Assembly: GCF_936925435.1 (NCBI RefSeq)
Contig: NZ_CAKZHQ010000003.1
Span: forward strand, 186,001-250,000
Origin: an uncultured Ramlibacter sp.
Lineage (GTDB): Bacteria; Pseudomonadota; Gammaproteobacteria; Burkholderiales; Burkholderiaceae_C
Direction of reading: 5' to 3'
DNA length: 64,000 nucleotides
Position numbers and translations under genes: made by a program. The first letter of the stretch is position 1. The number at the start of each line of letters is the position of its first letter. Positions 7,580 through 16,181 of the stretch are shown here, piece by piece. Below the pieces are notes generated by a model. The model was not told where the DNA came from, searched no databases, and worked only from the letters and a program-made list of their open reading frames with translations.

Positions 7580-8550
7580 TCCATGGTCACGCCGGTGCGC
7601 TTGATCACCGGCGTCATCACTTTGAGCTCCTGCTGCATGAAGCGCTGCAGGTCCTGCACCGAGCCGCCGATGGGCTCCATGTACTGCGCGTGCAGCTTGT
7701 CCTTGACCTTGGGCATGGCCAGCACCGCGTTGATCTCGGTGTTCATGCGCTGGACGATGTCGTTGGGCGTGCTGGCCGGCGCCATCAGCGCCATCCAGGC
7801 CAGGTTCTCGATCTCGGACAGGCCGGCTTCCTTCATGGTCGGGATGTCGGGCGTGAGCTGGCTGCGCTTGGCGGTGGACACGGCCAGGGTGCGCAGCTTG
7901 CCGGCCTTGACCTGCGGGATCACCGCCACCGCCGGCACGCAGGCGAACTGCACGTCGCCTTGCAGGATGGCCAGGATGGCCAGCGGGCTGGAGGCATAGG
8001 GGATGTGCACGGCGAAAGTATCGGTCTTGACCTTGAGCAGTTCCACGCCCAGCTGCGACAGGCTGCCCACGCCGGTGGACGAGAAGTTGAACTTGCCGGG
8101 GTTCTTCTTCATGGCGTCGACCAGCTCCTTCAGGCTGGTGATGCCCGAGTCGGTGCGCACGGCGCAGACATTGGCCTGGCCGCCGGCCAGCACCACGGGC
8201 CGCAGCTCGGTGAAGGGATCGTAGGGCAGCTTCTTGTACAGCACGGTGTTGTAGACCAGGGGCCCATTGGTGCTGATGACGTAGCTGTAGCCGTCGCCGG
8301 CCGCCTTGGCCACCAGGCCGGTGCCGTTGTTGCCGCCGGCGCCGGGCCGGTTCTCGATCACCACTGGCTGGCCCAGGCGCGGGCCCAGTTCCTCGCCGAC
8401 GATCCGGGCAATGACGTCGGGCGAGGAGCCCGCGCCATAGGGCACGACGATGCGGATCGGCTTGTTCGGCCAGGCCTGCGCGAAGGCGGCGCCGGCAGCA
8501 AGGGCCAGCACGGCGGCGGCAAAACGGGGCAAGGCGGACATCTTGTTCAT
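7576..8550 (-). CDS. Tripartite tricarboxylate transporter substrate-binding protein (Bug/TctC family)
   Basis: A 324-residue periplasmic binding protein with signal peptide ending in AGAAFA and the family's hallmark start of the mature protein, WPNKPIRIVVPYGAG, followed by GQPVVIENRPGAGGN. Bug proteins bind carboxylates and other small acids; betaproteobacteria carry many copies, usually without adjacent TctAB membrane genes, as here. It is coupled on both sides by four-base overlaps to chorismate-related genes, so its ligand may be an aromatic acid. That link is inferred from position only. A second in-frame ATG (MSALPRF) three codons later is an equally good start. Confidence 0.9.
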   Translation of the reverse strand: MNKMSALPRFAAAVLALAAGAAFAQAWPNKPIRIVVPYGAGSSPDVIARIVGEELGPRLGQPVVIENRPGAGGNNGTGLVAKAAGDGYSYVISTNGPLVYNTVLYKKLPYDPFTELRPVVLAGGQANVCAVRTDSGITSLKELVDAMKKNPGKFNFSSTGVGSLSQLGVELLKVKTDTFAVHIPYASSPLAILAILQGDVQFACVPAVAVIPQVKAGKLRTLAVSTAKRSQLTPDIPTMKEAGLSEIENLAWMALMAPASTPNDIVQRMNTEINAVLAMPKVKDKLHAQYMEPIGGSVQDLQRFMQQELKVMTPVIKRTGVTME

Positions 8551-8915
8551 GGTTCGATCAGCTCCGTGTCATGGAAGAAGCGTCCCTCACTGGCGATGAA
8601 GCCGGCGACCAGGGTCCGGTAAGCGGCCTCGACGATGTCGGGCAGGCCGGGGAACGCGGTTTCGTGGGCAGTGGCCAGGGCCCTGACCTCTTCGAAGACC
8701 TGGGCCTGGCGCGCGGGCGCAGCGACCTGGAAGGCGTCGCGCTTGAAGCGGGTGGCGTCGCGCACGCACAGTGCGCGCTGCGCCATCAGCTCGACGATCT
8801 GGCGGTCGAGCGTGTCAATGCGCTCGCGCAATTCGGCCAGAGTGCCAGCGACGGGCTGGTAGGCGGCGTCCTTGAAGCGGCGCACCGGTGGCGTGGTGGT
8901 GGTGGGTTCCTGCAT
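8547..8915 (-). CDS. Chorismate mutase, AroQ/PchB-like
   Basis: A 122-residue all-helical AroQ-fold protein. [20 protein letters not shown] carries the first-helix arginine, and ATRFKRDA plus [12 protein letters not shown] match the positions of the active-site Lys and the third helix. The RFK and PAPERxxxxL-like stretch is closer to PchB-type proteins (isochorismate pyruvate lyase with weak mutase activity) than to the mutase domain of PheA. It begins a three-gene operon with a TctC protein and an anthranilate-synthase-like enzyme. It could make prephenate from chorismate, or salicylate from isochorismate. No signal peptide is visible, so it is cytoplasmic. Confidence 0.78.
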   Translation of the reverse strand: MQEPTTTTPPVRRFKDAAYQPVAGTLAELRERIDTLDRQIVELMAQRALCVRDATRFKRDAFQVAAPARQAQVFEEVRALATAHETAFPGLPDIVEAAYRTLVAGFIASEGRFFHDTELIEP

Positions 8916-8983
8916 GGTGCCGCCAGCCTACCAATAAACCGATACAAAGCCAGCCGGGGTTTGCCCAGCGCGTCAGCCTGCGG

Positions 8984-9352
8984 TCAGACCGGGAGCTGCC
9001 AAGCCAAAAGCAGCAAGGCAAGCGCCAGCAGGGCCGGCAAGGCCTGGACGAAGAAGATGCGCTTGTTGACTGTGGCGGCGCCGAACACGCCGGCGACGAT
9101 GACGCAGCCCAGGAAGAACACCAGCACGGCGGCCCCGCCGCCCAGCAGGCCCCAGACCAATCCCGCTGCCAGGAAGCCGTTGTACAGGCCCTGGTTGGCG
9201 GCCAGCACCTTGGAGGCGGTGGCGAATTCCGGCGTGGTCTTGAAAACCTTGCGGCCGGCCGGCTTGTCCCACAGGAACATCTCCAGCACCAGGAAGTACA
9301 GGTGCAGGAGCGCGACCAGGGCGCTGAGCACAAAAGCAGTCGTCATCAACAT
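8984..9352 (-). CDS. DUF1304 family membrane protein
   Basis: A 122-residue hydrophobic protein with four predicted membrane spans: an N-terminal span around [18 protein letters not shown], the middle pair in [22 protein letters not shown] and [12 protein letters not shown], and a C-terminal leucine-rich span. The [10 protein letters not shown] and [14 protein letters not shown] motifs are characteristic of DUF1304 (inner-membrane, function unknown). The start MLMTTAF at 9352 is used; MTTAF at 9346 is also possible. It reads toward the chorismate operon with a 68-base gap and is divergent from gloA, with which it shares a 60-base promoter region. Confidence 0.8.
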   Translation of the reverse strand: MLMTTAFVLSALVALLHLYFLVLEMFLWDKPAGRKVFKTTPEFATASKVLAANQGLYNGFLAAGLVWGLLGGGAAVLVFFLGCVIVAGVFGAATVNKRIFFVQALPALLALALLLLAWQLPV

Positions 9353-9412
9353 GGGGGCTCCGTCCGGACGGTGTGTCCTGGCGCCTATCGTAGCCGCGCC
9401 TATCATTGGCGC

Positions 9413-9829
9413 ATGAGACTCCTCCACACCATGCTGCGCGTGGGCGACCTGGATCGCTCGATCGCCTTCTACACCGGAGTTCTGGGCATGCAGTTGCTGC
9501 GCCGCTCGGAAAACCCCGAGTACAAGTACTCGCTGGCCTTTGTCGGCTACGGCGGCAATCCCGACCAGGCCGAGATCGAGCTGACCTACAACTGGGGCAC
9601 GAGCAGCTACGAGCTGGGCACGGCCTACGGCCACATCGCGCTGGGCGTGCCCGACGCGGCAGCGGCCTGCGAGAAGATCCGCGCCAACGGCGGCAACGTC
9701 ACGCGCGAGGCAGGACCGGTCAAGGGCGGCAGCACGGTGATCGCCTTTGTCACCGACCCGGACGGCTACAAGATCGAACTGATCGAGCGCAAGGACGACC
9801 ACGCCGCCGGCAACTCGCTACGTTCCTGA
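9413..9829 (+). CDS. gloA: Lactoylglutathione lyase (glyoxalase I)
   Basis: A 138-residue glyoxalase I of the nickel-dependent short type. All four metal ligands fall at the same numbers as in the E. coli enzyme: His5 (MRLLH), Glu56 (AEIEL), His74 (YGHIALGV) and Glu122 (KIELIE). It isomerises the methylglyoxal-glutathione hemithioacetal to S-lactoylglutathione in the cytoplasm. The start at [10 protein letters not shown] was chosen from that alignment; the open frame continues upstream without similarity. The leader holds a repeated GCGCCTATC at 9382 and 9397 that may overlap the promoter. Confidence 0.95.
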   Translation: MRLLHTMLRVGDLDRSIAFYTGVLGMQLLRRSENPEYKYSLAFVGYGGNPDQAEIELTYNWGTSSYELGTAYGHIALGVPDAAAACEKIRANGGNVTREAGPVKGGSTVIAFVTDPDGYKIELIERKDDHAAGNSLRS

Positions 9830-9873
9830 TAGCAAACCAGGCTGCATTGGCGCGCTCTACAGCGCAATCTCCC

Positions 9874-10527
9874 TCAGTTCAGAGGAATGCCGCACCAGTC
9901 AGCGATGCGCCCGGCCATGCCGCCCCACAAGGCCCAGACGGAGGCCAGCACCAGCAGGCCGCCGGCCGCGCGCGCGCTCCAGGCTTCGCGCACACGGGCC
10001 AGCAGGCGCGGCGCCAGCGCCAGCGGCACGGCGCTGCCCAGGGCGAACAAGGCCATGGTCAGCGCGCCTTCCAGCGGCCCGCCGGCCAGCGCCGCCAGCA
10101 GCAGCGCCGAATACAACAGGCCGCAGGGCATGAAGGCCCACAGCATGCCCACACCGAAGGCTCCGCTGGTCTTGCGCGCCACTGCGCGCACTCGCGCCCA
10201 GATGCCGCCGCCAGCCGCCTGCACCCAGACCGGCGGGCGCGCCTGCACCAGCAGCACCAGGCCCCAGGCCAGCACGGCCAGGTGCAAGGCCATCCAGGCC
10301 GGGCGCAGCATGGCCGCCTGCGCGCCCAGCCAGGCCAGGGCGTGGACGGCGATGGCGGCCAGGGCGCCGGCCAGCGCATAGCCGGCCAGGCGGCCGGCAT
10401 GGAAGCCCAGCAGCGCACGCGGCCGGCCGCCGGTCAGGCCGGCGCAGGGCGCGCCGCACATGGCAGCGCAATGCGGGCCGCCGGCCAGTCCCATCAGCAA
10501 GGCGGGCAGGGCGAGGGCAGCAGACAT
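9874..10527 (-). CDS. TauE/SafE-like (UreH/DsbD-domain) membrane protein, putative copper or cytochrome oxidase assembly factor
   Basis: A 217-residue polytopic membrane protein. The N-terminal GLAGGPHCAAMCGAPCAGL and the internal AFMPCGLLYSALL hold the conserved His-Cys and Pro-Cys motifs of the family labelled sulfite exporter TauE/SafE-like, which resembles the transmembrane domain of DsbD. In many proteobacteria a protein of this type is encoded with ccoGHIS genes and is linked to copper delivery for cbb3 oxidase. Here it lies downstream of hemN on the same strand, close to the cco block. A role in copper or thiol transfer across the inner membrane is likely but inferred. Confidence 0.8.
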   Translation of the reverse strand: MSAALALPALLMGLAGGPHCAAMCGAPCAGLTGGRPRALLGFHAGRLAGYALAGALAAIAVHALAWLGAQAAMLRPAWMALHLAVLAWGLVLLVQARPPVWVQAAGGGIWARVRAVARKTSGAFGVGMLWAFMPCGLLYSALLLAALAGGPLEGALTMALFALGSAVPLALAPRLLARVREAWSARAAGGLLVLASVWALWGGMAGRIADWCGIPLN

Positions 10528-10539
10528 GGCTGCAGCCTA

Positions 10540-11922
10540 TCAGAGGATGCGTGAGAAGCGCGCGCGCTGGCGGTCGGCCTGCAGGTGACGGTCGAACACC
10601 ATGGCCACCGCGCGCACCAGGAACCAGCCCGTGGCCGTGACATGGATACCGCTGCCGTCGAGCTCCACCAGGCCCTGCTCCTGCAGTTCGGCCAGTTGGA
10701 CGATCTCGGCGGCGAAATAGCGGCGGAAGTCGATCAGCCAGGCCAGCTCGATCGACTCGTAAGCCAGCTCGCCCTGGCACATCAAGGCCATGATGACGGC
10801 GCGCCGCACCATGTCGTCGCGCTCGAGCGCCAGGCCGCGCACCACAGGCAGCTGGCCGCGGTTGACCAGGTCGTTGTACTCGTCCAAGGTCTTGGCGTTC
10901 TGGCTGTAGGTGGCGCCGACCCGGCCGATGGCCGACACGCCCAGGCCGATCAGGTCGCACTCAGGCTGGGTGCTGTAGCCCTGGAAATTGCGGTGCAGCC
11001 GGCCCTGGCGCTTGGCCACCGCCAGCGCGTCCTCCGGCAGCGCGAAGTGGTCCATGCCCACGTGGACATAGCCGGCGGCCAGGAAGGCCGTCAGCGCCTG
11101 CTCCAGCATGGCCAGCTTGGCGGCGCCTGCCGGCAGCGCGGCGGGGTCGATGCGCCGCTGCGGCTTGAAGCGCTCGGGCAGGTGGGCATAGGCATAGAGC
11201 GCGATCCGGTCGGGCCGCAGCTGCTGCACCTGGGCCAGGGTGCGCGCGAACGACTCCGGCGTCTGCCGCGGCAGGCCGTAGATCAGATCGATGTTGATCG
11301 AATCGAAGCCGATGGCCCGCGCCGCGTTGACCAGCTCGAACACCTGCTGCGCCGGCTGCACCCGGTGCACCGCCTGCTGCACCTGCGGGTCGAAGTCCTG
11401 CACGCCAAAGCTCAGCCGGTTGAAACCCAGATCGGCCAGCACCTGCAGGCGCTGACCATCCACCGTGCGCGGGTCGACCTCGATCGAGCATTCGGCGCCC
11501 GGCGCCAGCGTGAAATGGCTGCGCAGCAGTTCCATCAGCCGGCGCAGCCCATCGTCGGACAGGAAGGTGGGCGTGCCGCCGCCCAGGTGCAACTGGCTCA
11601 CGGCCTGGCCGCGGCCCAGCACGTCGGTGTGCAACGCCATCTCGCGCGCCAGCGTGTCCAGGTAGGCGTCGCCGCGCTCGGGGTGGCGGGTGATGATCTT
11701 GTTGCAGGCGCAGTAGTAGCACAGCGATTCGCAAAACGGGATGTGCACGTAGACCGACAGCGGCAGGGACAGGGCGGCAGGGCCGGCGCGCCGCTGGGCC
11801 AGGGCCTGGGCATGGTCGTCGGCGCCGTAGGCCTCGACAAAGCGGTCGGCCGTCGGGTAGGAGGTGTAGCGCGGGCCGCTGACGTCGTGCCGGCGCAGCA
11901 GTTCGGGCGGAATGGCATGCAT
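10540..11922 (-). CDS. hemN: Oxygen-independent coproporphyrinogen III oxidase (radical SAM)
   Basis: A 460-residue radical SAM enzyme that converts coproporphyrinogen III to protoporphyrinogen IX without oxygen. The cluster motif HIPFCESLCYYCAC holds Cys64, Cys68 and Cys71 plus the HemN-specific Cys73. SGPRYTSYPTADRF at the N-terminus and HLGGGTPTFL are typical. The start MHAIPPELL at 11922 was chosen from family length; the frame is open further upstream. An FNR/ANR box sits 35 bases upstream, so anaerobic or microaerobic induction by the adjacent fnr product is expected. It supplies haem for the cbb3 oxidase under low oxygen. Confidence 0.95.
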   Translation of the reverse strand: MHAIPPELLRRHDVSGPRYTSYPTADRFVEAYGADDHAQALAQRRAGPAALSLPLSVYVHIPFCESLCYYCACNKIITRHPERGDAYLDTLAREMALHTDVLGRGQAVSQLHLGGGTPTFLSDDGLRRLMELLRSHFTLAPGAECSIEVDPRTVDGQRLQVLADLGFNRLSFGVQDFDPQVQQAVHRVQPAQQVFELVNAARAIGFDSINIDLIYGLPRQTPESFARTLAQVQQLRPDRIALYAYAHLPERFKPQRRIDPAALPAGAAKLAMLEQALTAFLAAGYVHVGMDHFALPEDALAVAKRQGRLHRNFQGYSTQPECDLIGLGVSAIGRVGATYSQNAKTLDEYNDLVNRGQLPVVRGLALERDDMVRRAVIMALMCQGELAYESIELAWLIDFRRYFAAEIVQLAELQEQGLVELDGSGIHVTATGWFLVRAVAMVFDRHLQADRQRARFSRIL

Positions 11923-11956
11923 GGGCCGACTGTGCCCCGGCCCGGGCGGGCCCTCC

Positions 11957-11970
11957 TTGATCCATGTCAA
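11957..11970 (-). promoter_or_regulatory. FNR/ANR box upstream of hemN
   Basis: TTGATCCATGTCAA fits TTGAT-N4-(A/G)TCAA fully. Its centre is 41.5 bases from the A of the hemN ATG, so an FNR class II promoter would start transcription at or next to the start codon. Confidence 0.85.
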
Positions 11971-12126
11971 ACCCCGCTGCCGGCGCCCTGCCGACAATGG
12001 GCCATGGAGCATGAATGGGTGAGTGCCAGGACCGTCAGGCGCGCTGCTGGCGTCGGCTGTCCGGGCAGGTTAAGCTTGCACCAAACAGGAGCCATTTCGG
12101 CTCCTGCCGCAAATTCCAGCCACCGC

Positions 12127-12834
12127 ATGAGCCCGCAAACCCCCCTGAAGGTCGCCTGTTCCGGCTGCAACCTGCGCGAGCTGTGCATGCCGGTCGGCCT
12201 GAACGACAGCGAGATGGCCCGCTTCGACGAGGTTGTGTCCAGCCGCGTCAAGGTGCGCCGGGGCGCCGCCCTGTTCTCGGCGGGCCAGAAGTTCAGCGCC
12301 CTGTACGCCATCCGCACCGGCTACTTCAAGACCCGCGTCACCACGACCGACGGCCGCGACCAGGTCACGGGCTTCCAGATGGCCGGCGAGATCATGGGCC
12401 TGGACGGCATCGTCAACGACCACCACACCTGCGACGCCGTCGCGCTCGAAGACGCCGAGGTCTGCGTCATGCCCTTCGAGCGCATCGAGGAACTGTCGCG
12501 CGAGTTCGGCAAGCTGCAGCACCACATGCACAAGGTCATGAGCCGCGAGATCGTGCGCGAGCATGGCGTCATGCTGCTGCTGGGCAGCATGCGCGCCGAG
12601 GAGCGCCTGGCCGCCTTCCTGCTCAACCTGGTGCAGCGCCTGCACGCGCGAGGCTTCTCGCAGTCCGAACTGCTGCTGCGCATGACCCGCGAGGAGATCG
12701 GCAGCTACCTGGGCCTCAAACTCGAGACCATCAGCCGCACCTTCAGCAAGTTCGCCGAAGATGGCGTGATCGAGGTGCGCCAGCGCCATGTGCGCATCCT
12801 CGACACCGAGGCCTTGCGGGCCCTGGTCCACTAG
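12127..12834 (+). CDS. fnr: FNR-type oxygen-sensing transcriptional regulator
   Basis: A 235-residue CRP/FNR family regulator. Cys11, Cys14 and Cys20 (CSGCNLRELC) and Cys113 (EVCVMPFE) are the four ligands of the oxygen-labile [4Fe-4S] cluster. The C-terminal helix-turn-helix GSYLGLKLETISRTFSKF carries the Glu, Ser and Arg that read TTGAT half-sites. The start at 12127 was chosen because the motif spacing then matches FNR/ANR; the long upstream extension is antisense to hemN. It is divergent from hemN and is the probable activator of the four boxes in this window. No FNR box is seen before fnr itself. Confidence 0.95.
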   Translation: MSPQTPLKVACSGCNLRELCMPVGLNDSEMARFDEVVSSRVKVRRGAALFSAGQKFSALYAIRTGYFKTRVTTTDGRDQVTGFQMAGEIMGLDGIVNDHHTCDAVALEDAEVCVMPFERIEELSREFGKLQHHMHKVMSREIVREHGVMLLLGSMRAEERLAAFLLNLVQRLHARGFSQSELLLRMTREEIGSYLGLKLETISRTFSKFAEDGVIEVRQRHVRILDTEALRALVH

Positions 12835-12851
12835 CCAATTTCTTGGGGAAA

Positions 12852-12881
12852 CAGGCCTCCATCCCCCGTGGAATGGGCCTG
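12852..12881 (+). terminator. Possible hairpin after fnr
   Basis: CAGGCC (12852-12857) pairs with GGCCTG (12876-12881), with a further CAT/ATG pairing inside after a two-base bulge. No run of T follows, so this is a weak terminator candidate. Confidence 0.3.
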
Positions 12882-12912
12882 AGGCGCTCTCAAATCAGGA
12901 GCACGACGAGGT

Positions 12913-12926
12913 TTGACCGAGATCAA
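12913..12926 (+). promoter_or_regulatory. FNR/ANR box upstream of the fatty-acid desaturase
   Basis: TTGACCGAGATCAA is a full FNR/ANR palindrome in the opposite half-site order. Its centre is 41.5 bases from the A of the desaturase ATG at 12961, and a -10-like GACAAT lies at 12949-12954. This is the geometry of a class II activated promoter whose transcript would be nearly leaderless. Confidence 0.8.
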
Positions 12927-12960
12927 GCGGCAGCGGAGCGCGGGATTCGACAATAGCCTC

Positions 12961-14052
12961 ATGTCCTCTTCCCTTGCACTGCACGATCTCATTGCCGGCA
13001 GCAACGCGCCCATCGCCGCCGGCGCGCCACTGCCGCACCGCAAGGTCCTGCGCGCCTGGCTGGCGCCGCTGTCGGGCAAGACCACGGCCTGGCCGCTGCT
13101 GCTGCTGGCCTTCGACTATGCGCTGCTGGCCGCGACCCTGGCCGGGGCCGTGCTGGCGCCCAATGCCTGGCTGCAACTGGCCAGCGGCCTGCTGGCCGGC
13201 CTGGTGATCGGGCGGCTGTTCATCCTGGGCCATGACGCCTGCCACCAGAGCCTGACACCGCACAGGCGCCTGAACCGCTGGCTGGGCCGCATCGCCTTTC
13301 TGCCCTCGCTGACGCCCTACAGCCTCTGGGACGTTGGGCACAACGTCGTGCACCACGGCTACACCAACCTCAAGGGCTTCGATTTCGTCTGGGCGCCCAG
13401 CACCCTGGCCGAATTCGCCGCCCTGCCGCCGGCGCGCCGCGTGCTGGAACGCATCTACCGCAGCGGCTGGGCGCCCGGCCTGTACTACATGCTGGAGATC
13501 TGGGGCAAGCGCATGTTCTGGCCCTCGCGCAGCGCCATGCCGACGCGGCGCGCGGTCTTCGTCTGGGACAACCTGCTGGTCAGCGGCTTCGCGCTGGCCT
13601 GGCTGGCCGGCCTGGGCTGGGCGGCGCAGGCCACGGGCCAGTCCTTCGCCTGGCTGGCGCTGGCCGCCTTTGCATTGCCCCTGGCCGTCTGGTTCGCGCT
13701 CATCGGCTTCGTCGTCTACGTGCACCACACCCACATCGAGGTGGAATGGCACCAGGAGCGCCAGGCCTGGTCGCGTGCCCAGCCCTTTGTCTCGACCACG
13801 GTGCACCTGCGCTTTCGCAAGGGCATCGGCGCCGCCCTGCACCACATCATGGAGCACACGGCGCACCACGTGGACATGGGCGTGCCGCTGTACAGGCTGA
13901 AGAAGGCCCAGGCCATGCTCGAACACATGCTGCCCGGCCGCATCATCATCCAGCCGTTTTCCTGGCGCTGGTACTTCAGCACCGCGCGCAGGTGCAAGCT
14001 GTATGACTTTGAAAAGGGCTGCTGGACCGACTATGCGGGGCAGCCGTCCTGA
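12961..14052 (+). CDS. Membrane fatty-acid desaturase (delta-12/omega-3 type)
   Basis: A 363-residue integral membrane di-iron desaturase. The three histidine boxes are HDACH, HNVVHH and HTAHH, with an additional HHTH before the third, matching the acyl-lipid delta-12/omega-3 branch. Four hydrophobic spans flank the boxes. It introduces a double bond in membrane acyl chains using oxygen and electrons from a ferredoxin or cytochrome b5-like donor. The start at 12961 follows the FNR box; the frame opens earlier inside that box. An oxygen-requiring enzyme placed under an anaerobic regulator is unusual and may serve low-oxygen adaptation. Confidence 0.88.
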   Translation: MSSSLALHDLIAGSNAPIAAGAPLPHRKVLRAWLAPLSGKTTAWPLLLLAFDYALLAATLAGAVLAPNAWLQLASGLLAGLVIGRLFILGHDACHQSLTPHRRLNRWLGRIAFLPSLTPYSLWDVGHNVVHHGYTNLKGFDFVWAPSTLAEFAALPPARRVLERIYRSGWAPGLYYMLEIWGKRMFWPSRSAMPTRRAVFVWDNLLVSGFALAWLAGLGWAAQATGQSFAWLALAAFALPLAVWFALIGFVVYVHHTHIEVEWHQERQAWSRAQPFVSTTVHLRFRKGIGAALHHIMEHTAHHVDMGVPLYRLKKAQAMLEHMLPGRIIIQPFSWRWYFSTARRCKLYDFEKGCWTDYAGQPS

Positions 14053-14085
14053 GAACCGACAGCTCTTGACTGCCGTTGCGCTGAC

Positions 14086-15495
14086 CTAGCCGGCATTGGA
14101 GGGGTTTTCGTTCTTGAGTTCGGAAAACTTGGCCGCCATCGTCGGGTTGCCCCGGGTCAACTTCTTGATCGTCACATCCTGAGCCTTGTCATTGGCCAGC
14201 CGAAGGTTCCGGTCCGTCCCGAGCAAGGCATCCTTTGTTTTCTGCAAGTGATCGATCGACTTGTCGATTTCCGCGATGGCTTTCTGGAAATGCCCGGATG
14301 CCAGCTCGTAATTTCTTGCGAATGCTGCCTTGAAGGTCTCCAGCTCGGTTTCGAACTTCGTGATGTCGATGTTCTGCGCCTTGACGAGCGCCAGTTCCGA
14401 CTTGTACTTGAGTGAGTTCATCGCTGCGTTCCGAAGCAGCGTGATGATGGGAATGAAGAACTGCGGCCGGATGACGTACATCTTCGGGAAACGATGGAAC
14501 ACATCAACGATGCCACCGTTGTAGAGCTCACTGTCGGGCTCCAGCAGGGAGACCAGCACCGCGTACTCGCACCCCTTCTCGGCACGATCTTTGTCGAGTT
14601 CCTTCAGAAAGTCCTCGTTCCTGTTCTTCGTCGAGGTCCGGTCGGCTTCGTTCTTCATCTCGAACATGATGGAGACGATTTCGGTGCCCGCCTCGTCCGC
14701 GTCGCGGAAGATGTAGTCGCCCTTGCTTCCCGTGCGCGCGTCGTTGTCCTTGTCGAAATACGCCCTTGGAAACGCCGTCGCCCGAATGCGGTTGAACTCG
14801 GTTTCGCAGTGCTGCTCTAGGGTCTCCCCAACCATCTTGGTCGACAGGCGAGCCTTCATGTCACGCAGGCGCTCGATCGCATCATCGCGGTCCTTGATCT
14901 GTGTCTCGTACTTGTCCTTGAGCGCCGCCTCGGCAAGCTGCTTCTCAAGCTCCGCTCGCTGGAGGCCACTTTTGAATTCGTCGCGCTCCTTCTCGACCGC
15001 GCCAACCGCCTGAGTGATCGCGAGTTTCTGTGCGAGCGCTATGGCGTCGAATTGGGCCTTCAGTCCCTGGATCTCGGCATCCTTGGTGGCGGCGGTCTTC
15101 TGCAGTTCATTGAGCAGCCTCGCTGCGGCCAGCTCGGAAGTCGCCTGTTTGTCACGCCTGGCCTGCTCAAGCTCGTTGGCGAGCGCATCCCGCTGTTTTT
15201 CCACAGCGCCCAGGGCTTCGGCCACGGCGAGCTTGCGCGCGACGTCACCGGCATCCAGCCTGGCCTTGAGCTCCTGAATCTCGGCGTCCTTTGTCCCGGC
15301 AAGCCTCTGCATTTCGTTGGCGACTTGCGCCTGTGCGAGCTCGACGGCGTTTCGTTTGTCTTGCTCGGCGAGCTCAAGCCGCTCGTGCAACTGCTGTTCG
15401 AACTCGCCATCGCGAACCTGCTTGACGATGTCCGCGTACCCGGCTTCGTCGATCTTGAATGCCTTCCCGCAGTGCGGGCAGATGATTTCGTTCAT
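14086..15495 (-). CDS. DUF2130 family protein (zinc ribbon, coiled coil, nuclease-like core)
   Basis: A 469-residue protein. Residues 1-12 (CPHCGKAF) look like half of a zinc ribbon. A long coiled coil follows (about 25-215), containing an internal duplication: the KDAEIQ-LKA ... AVGAVEK block occurs twice. The conserved DUF2130 core holds [10 protein letters not shown] and [11 protein letters not shown], a D...ExK arrangement like that of PD-(D/E)xK nucleases. Function is unknown. Base composition is visibly lower in G+C than both neighbours, and the gene interrupts an oxygen-response region, suggesting acquisition by transfer. RBS GGGAGG and a -10-like TATATT precede the ATG. Confidence 0.82.
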   Translation of the reverse strand: MNEIICPHCGKAFKIDEAGYADIVKQVRDGEFEQQLHERLELAEQDKRNAVELAQAQVANEMQRLAGTKDAEIQELKARLDAGDVARKLAVAEALGAVEKQRDALANELEQARRDKQATSELAAARLLNELQKTAATKDAEIQGLKAQFDAIALAQKLAITQAVGAVEKERDEFKSGLQRAELEKQLAEAALKDKYETQIKDRDDAIERLRDMKARLSTKMVGETLEQHCETEFNRIRATAFPRAYFDKDNDARTGSKGDYIFRDADEAGTEIVSIMFEMKNEADRTSTKNRNEDFLKELDKDRAEKGCEYAVLVSLLEPDSELYNGGIVDVFHRFPKMYVIRPQFFIPIITLLRNAAMNSLKYKSELALVKAQNIDITKFETELETFKAAFARNYELASGHFQKAIAEIDKSIDHLQKTKDALLGTDRNLRLANDKAQDVTIKKLTRGNPTMAAKFSELKNENPSNAG

Positions 15496-15532
15496 GTTGT
15501 GTTCCTCCCGCCTGCGTCAGCAGAGGGGAACC

Positions 15533-15556
15533 AATATAAACGAGCCCCTTGGGGCT
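15533..15556 (-). terminator. Rho-independent terminator after the hemerythrin gene
   Basis: On the minus strand AGCCC-CAAG-GGGCT (15543-15556) is a compact hairpin followed by the T-rich CGTTTATATT. It lies 14 bases past the hemerythrin stop and would separate it from the DUF2130 gene; the T-rich part may double as the -10 region of that gene. Confidence 0.55.
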
Positions 15557-15569
15557 GCAGGCTGGATGT

Positions 15570-16166
15570 CTACGCCGTGGCCGCCAGCGGCTCGCCCAGC
15601 CCGATCGGCGCCGGCGCCGCCATCACGATGCGGGTGAACAGCCTGTCGTAGCCGGCGGGACGTTCGCCGCTGGCCAGCGGGTCGCGGTCGCGGCGGAAGG
15701 CGGCATCGAGCTCCTCCCAGTCGCGCTCGGACAGCACCCGCTGCGCGGCCGGCAGGATCTGGGTTTCTTCCAGGCGCATGTGCTCCAGGTAGAAGCCCAC
15801 ATAGGCCTGCGCGGCCTCGCAGAACGCGGCACGCCGGGGCTCGCCCAGCAGTTCCCAGGCCAGCAGCATGTGCTGCAACTCGCGCACCTTGCCCTCGCCC
15901 TGCATGTGGTCCGACTCCAGCCGGCGGATGACGGGCATCAGGCCGGCATCGGCACGCGCGAGCTTGGGGAACAGCAGGTCGGATTCCTTGGGGTGGTGCA
16001 GCTTCTCGGGGAATTCATCGATGTAGAACAGCATGGCCCGCAGCACGTCGAAGAAGCGCTCCGGCGCGTGGTCCGGCCCGCGTTCGATCATCAGCAGCAG
16101 TGAACGCAGGACGGCTGCGACGGCGGAGTGCTCCTCGCAAATGGCCTGGATGGCGAAACGGCGCAT
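15570..16166 (-). CDS. Hemerythrin HHE domain protein
   Basis: A 198-residue bacterial hemerythrin-like protein. The di-iron ligands are visible as EEHSAV, HHPKESDLLFP (HxxxE), LESDHMQGE and LEHMRLEETQILP (HxxxE), in the order expected for the four-helix bundle. Such proteins bind oxygen or NO or repair iron centres under nitrosative stress. It follows the cco accessory genes on the same strand with a 15-base gap, so it is probably co-transcribed with them and active in low-oxygen respiration. Confidence 0.88.
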   Translation of the reverse strand: MRRFAIQAICEEHSAVAAVLRSLLLMIERGPDHAPERFFDVLRAMLFYIDEFPEKLHHPKESDLLFPKLARADAGLMPVIRRLESDHMQGEGKVRELQHMLLAWELLGEPRRAAFCEAAQAYVGFYLEHMRLEETQILPAAQRVLSERDWEELDAAFRRDRDPLASGERPAGYDRLFTRIVMAAPAPIGLGEPLAATA

Positions 16167-16181
16167 GTCTGTTCCCGGAAA

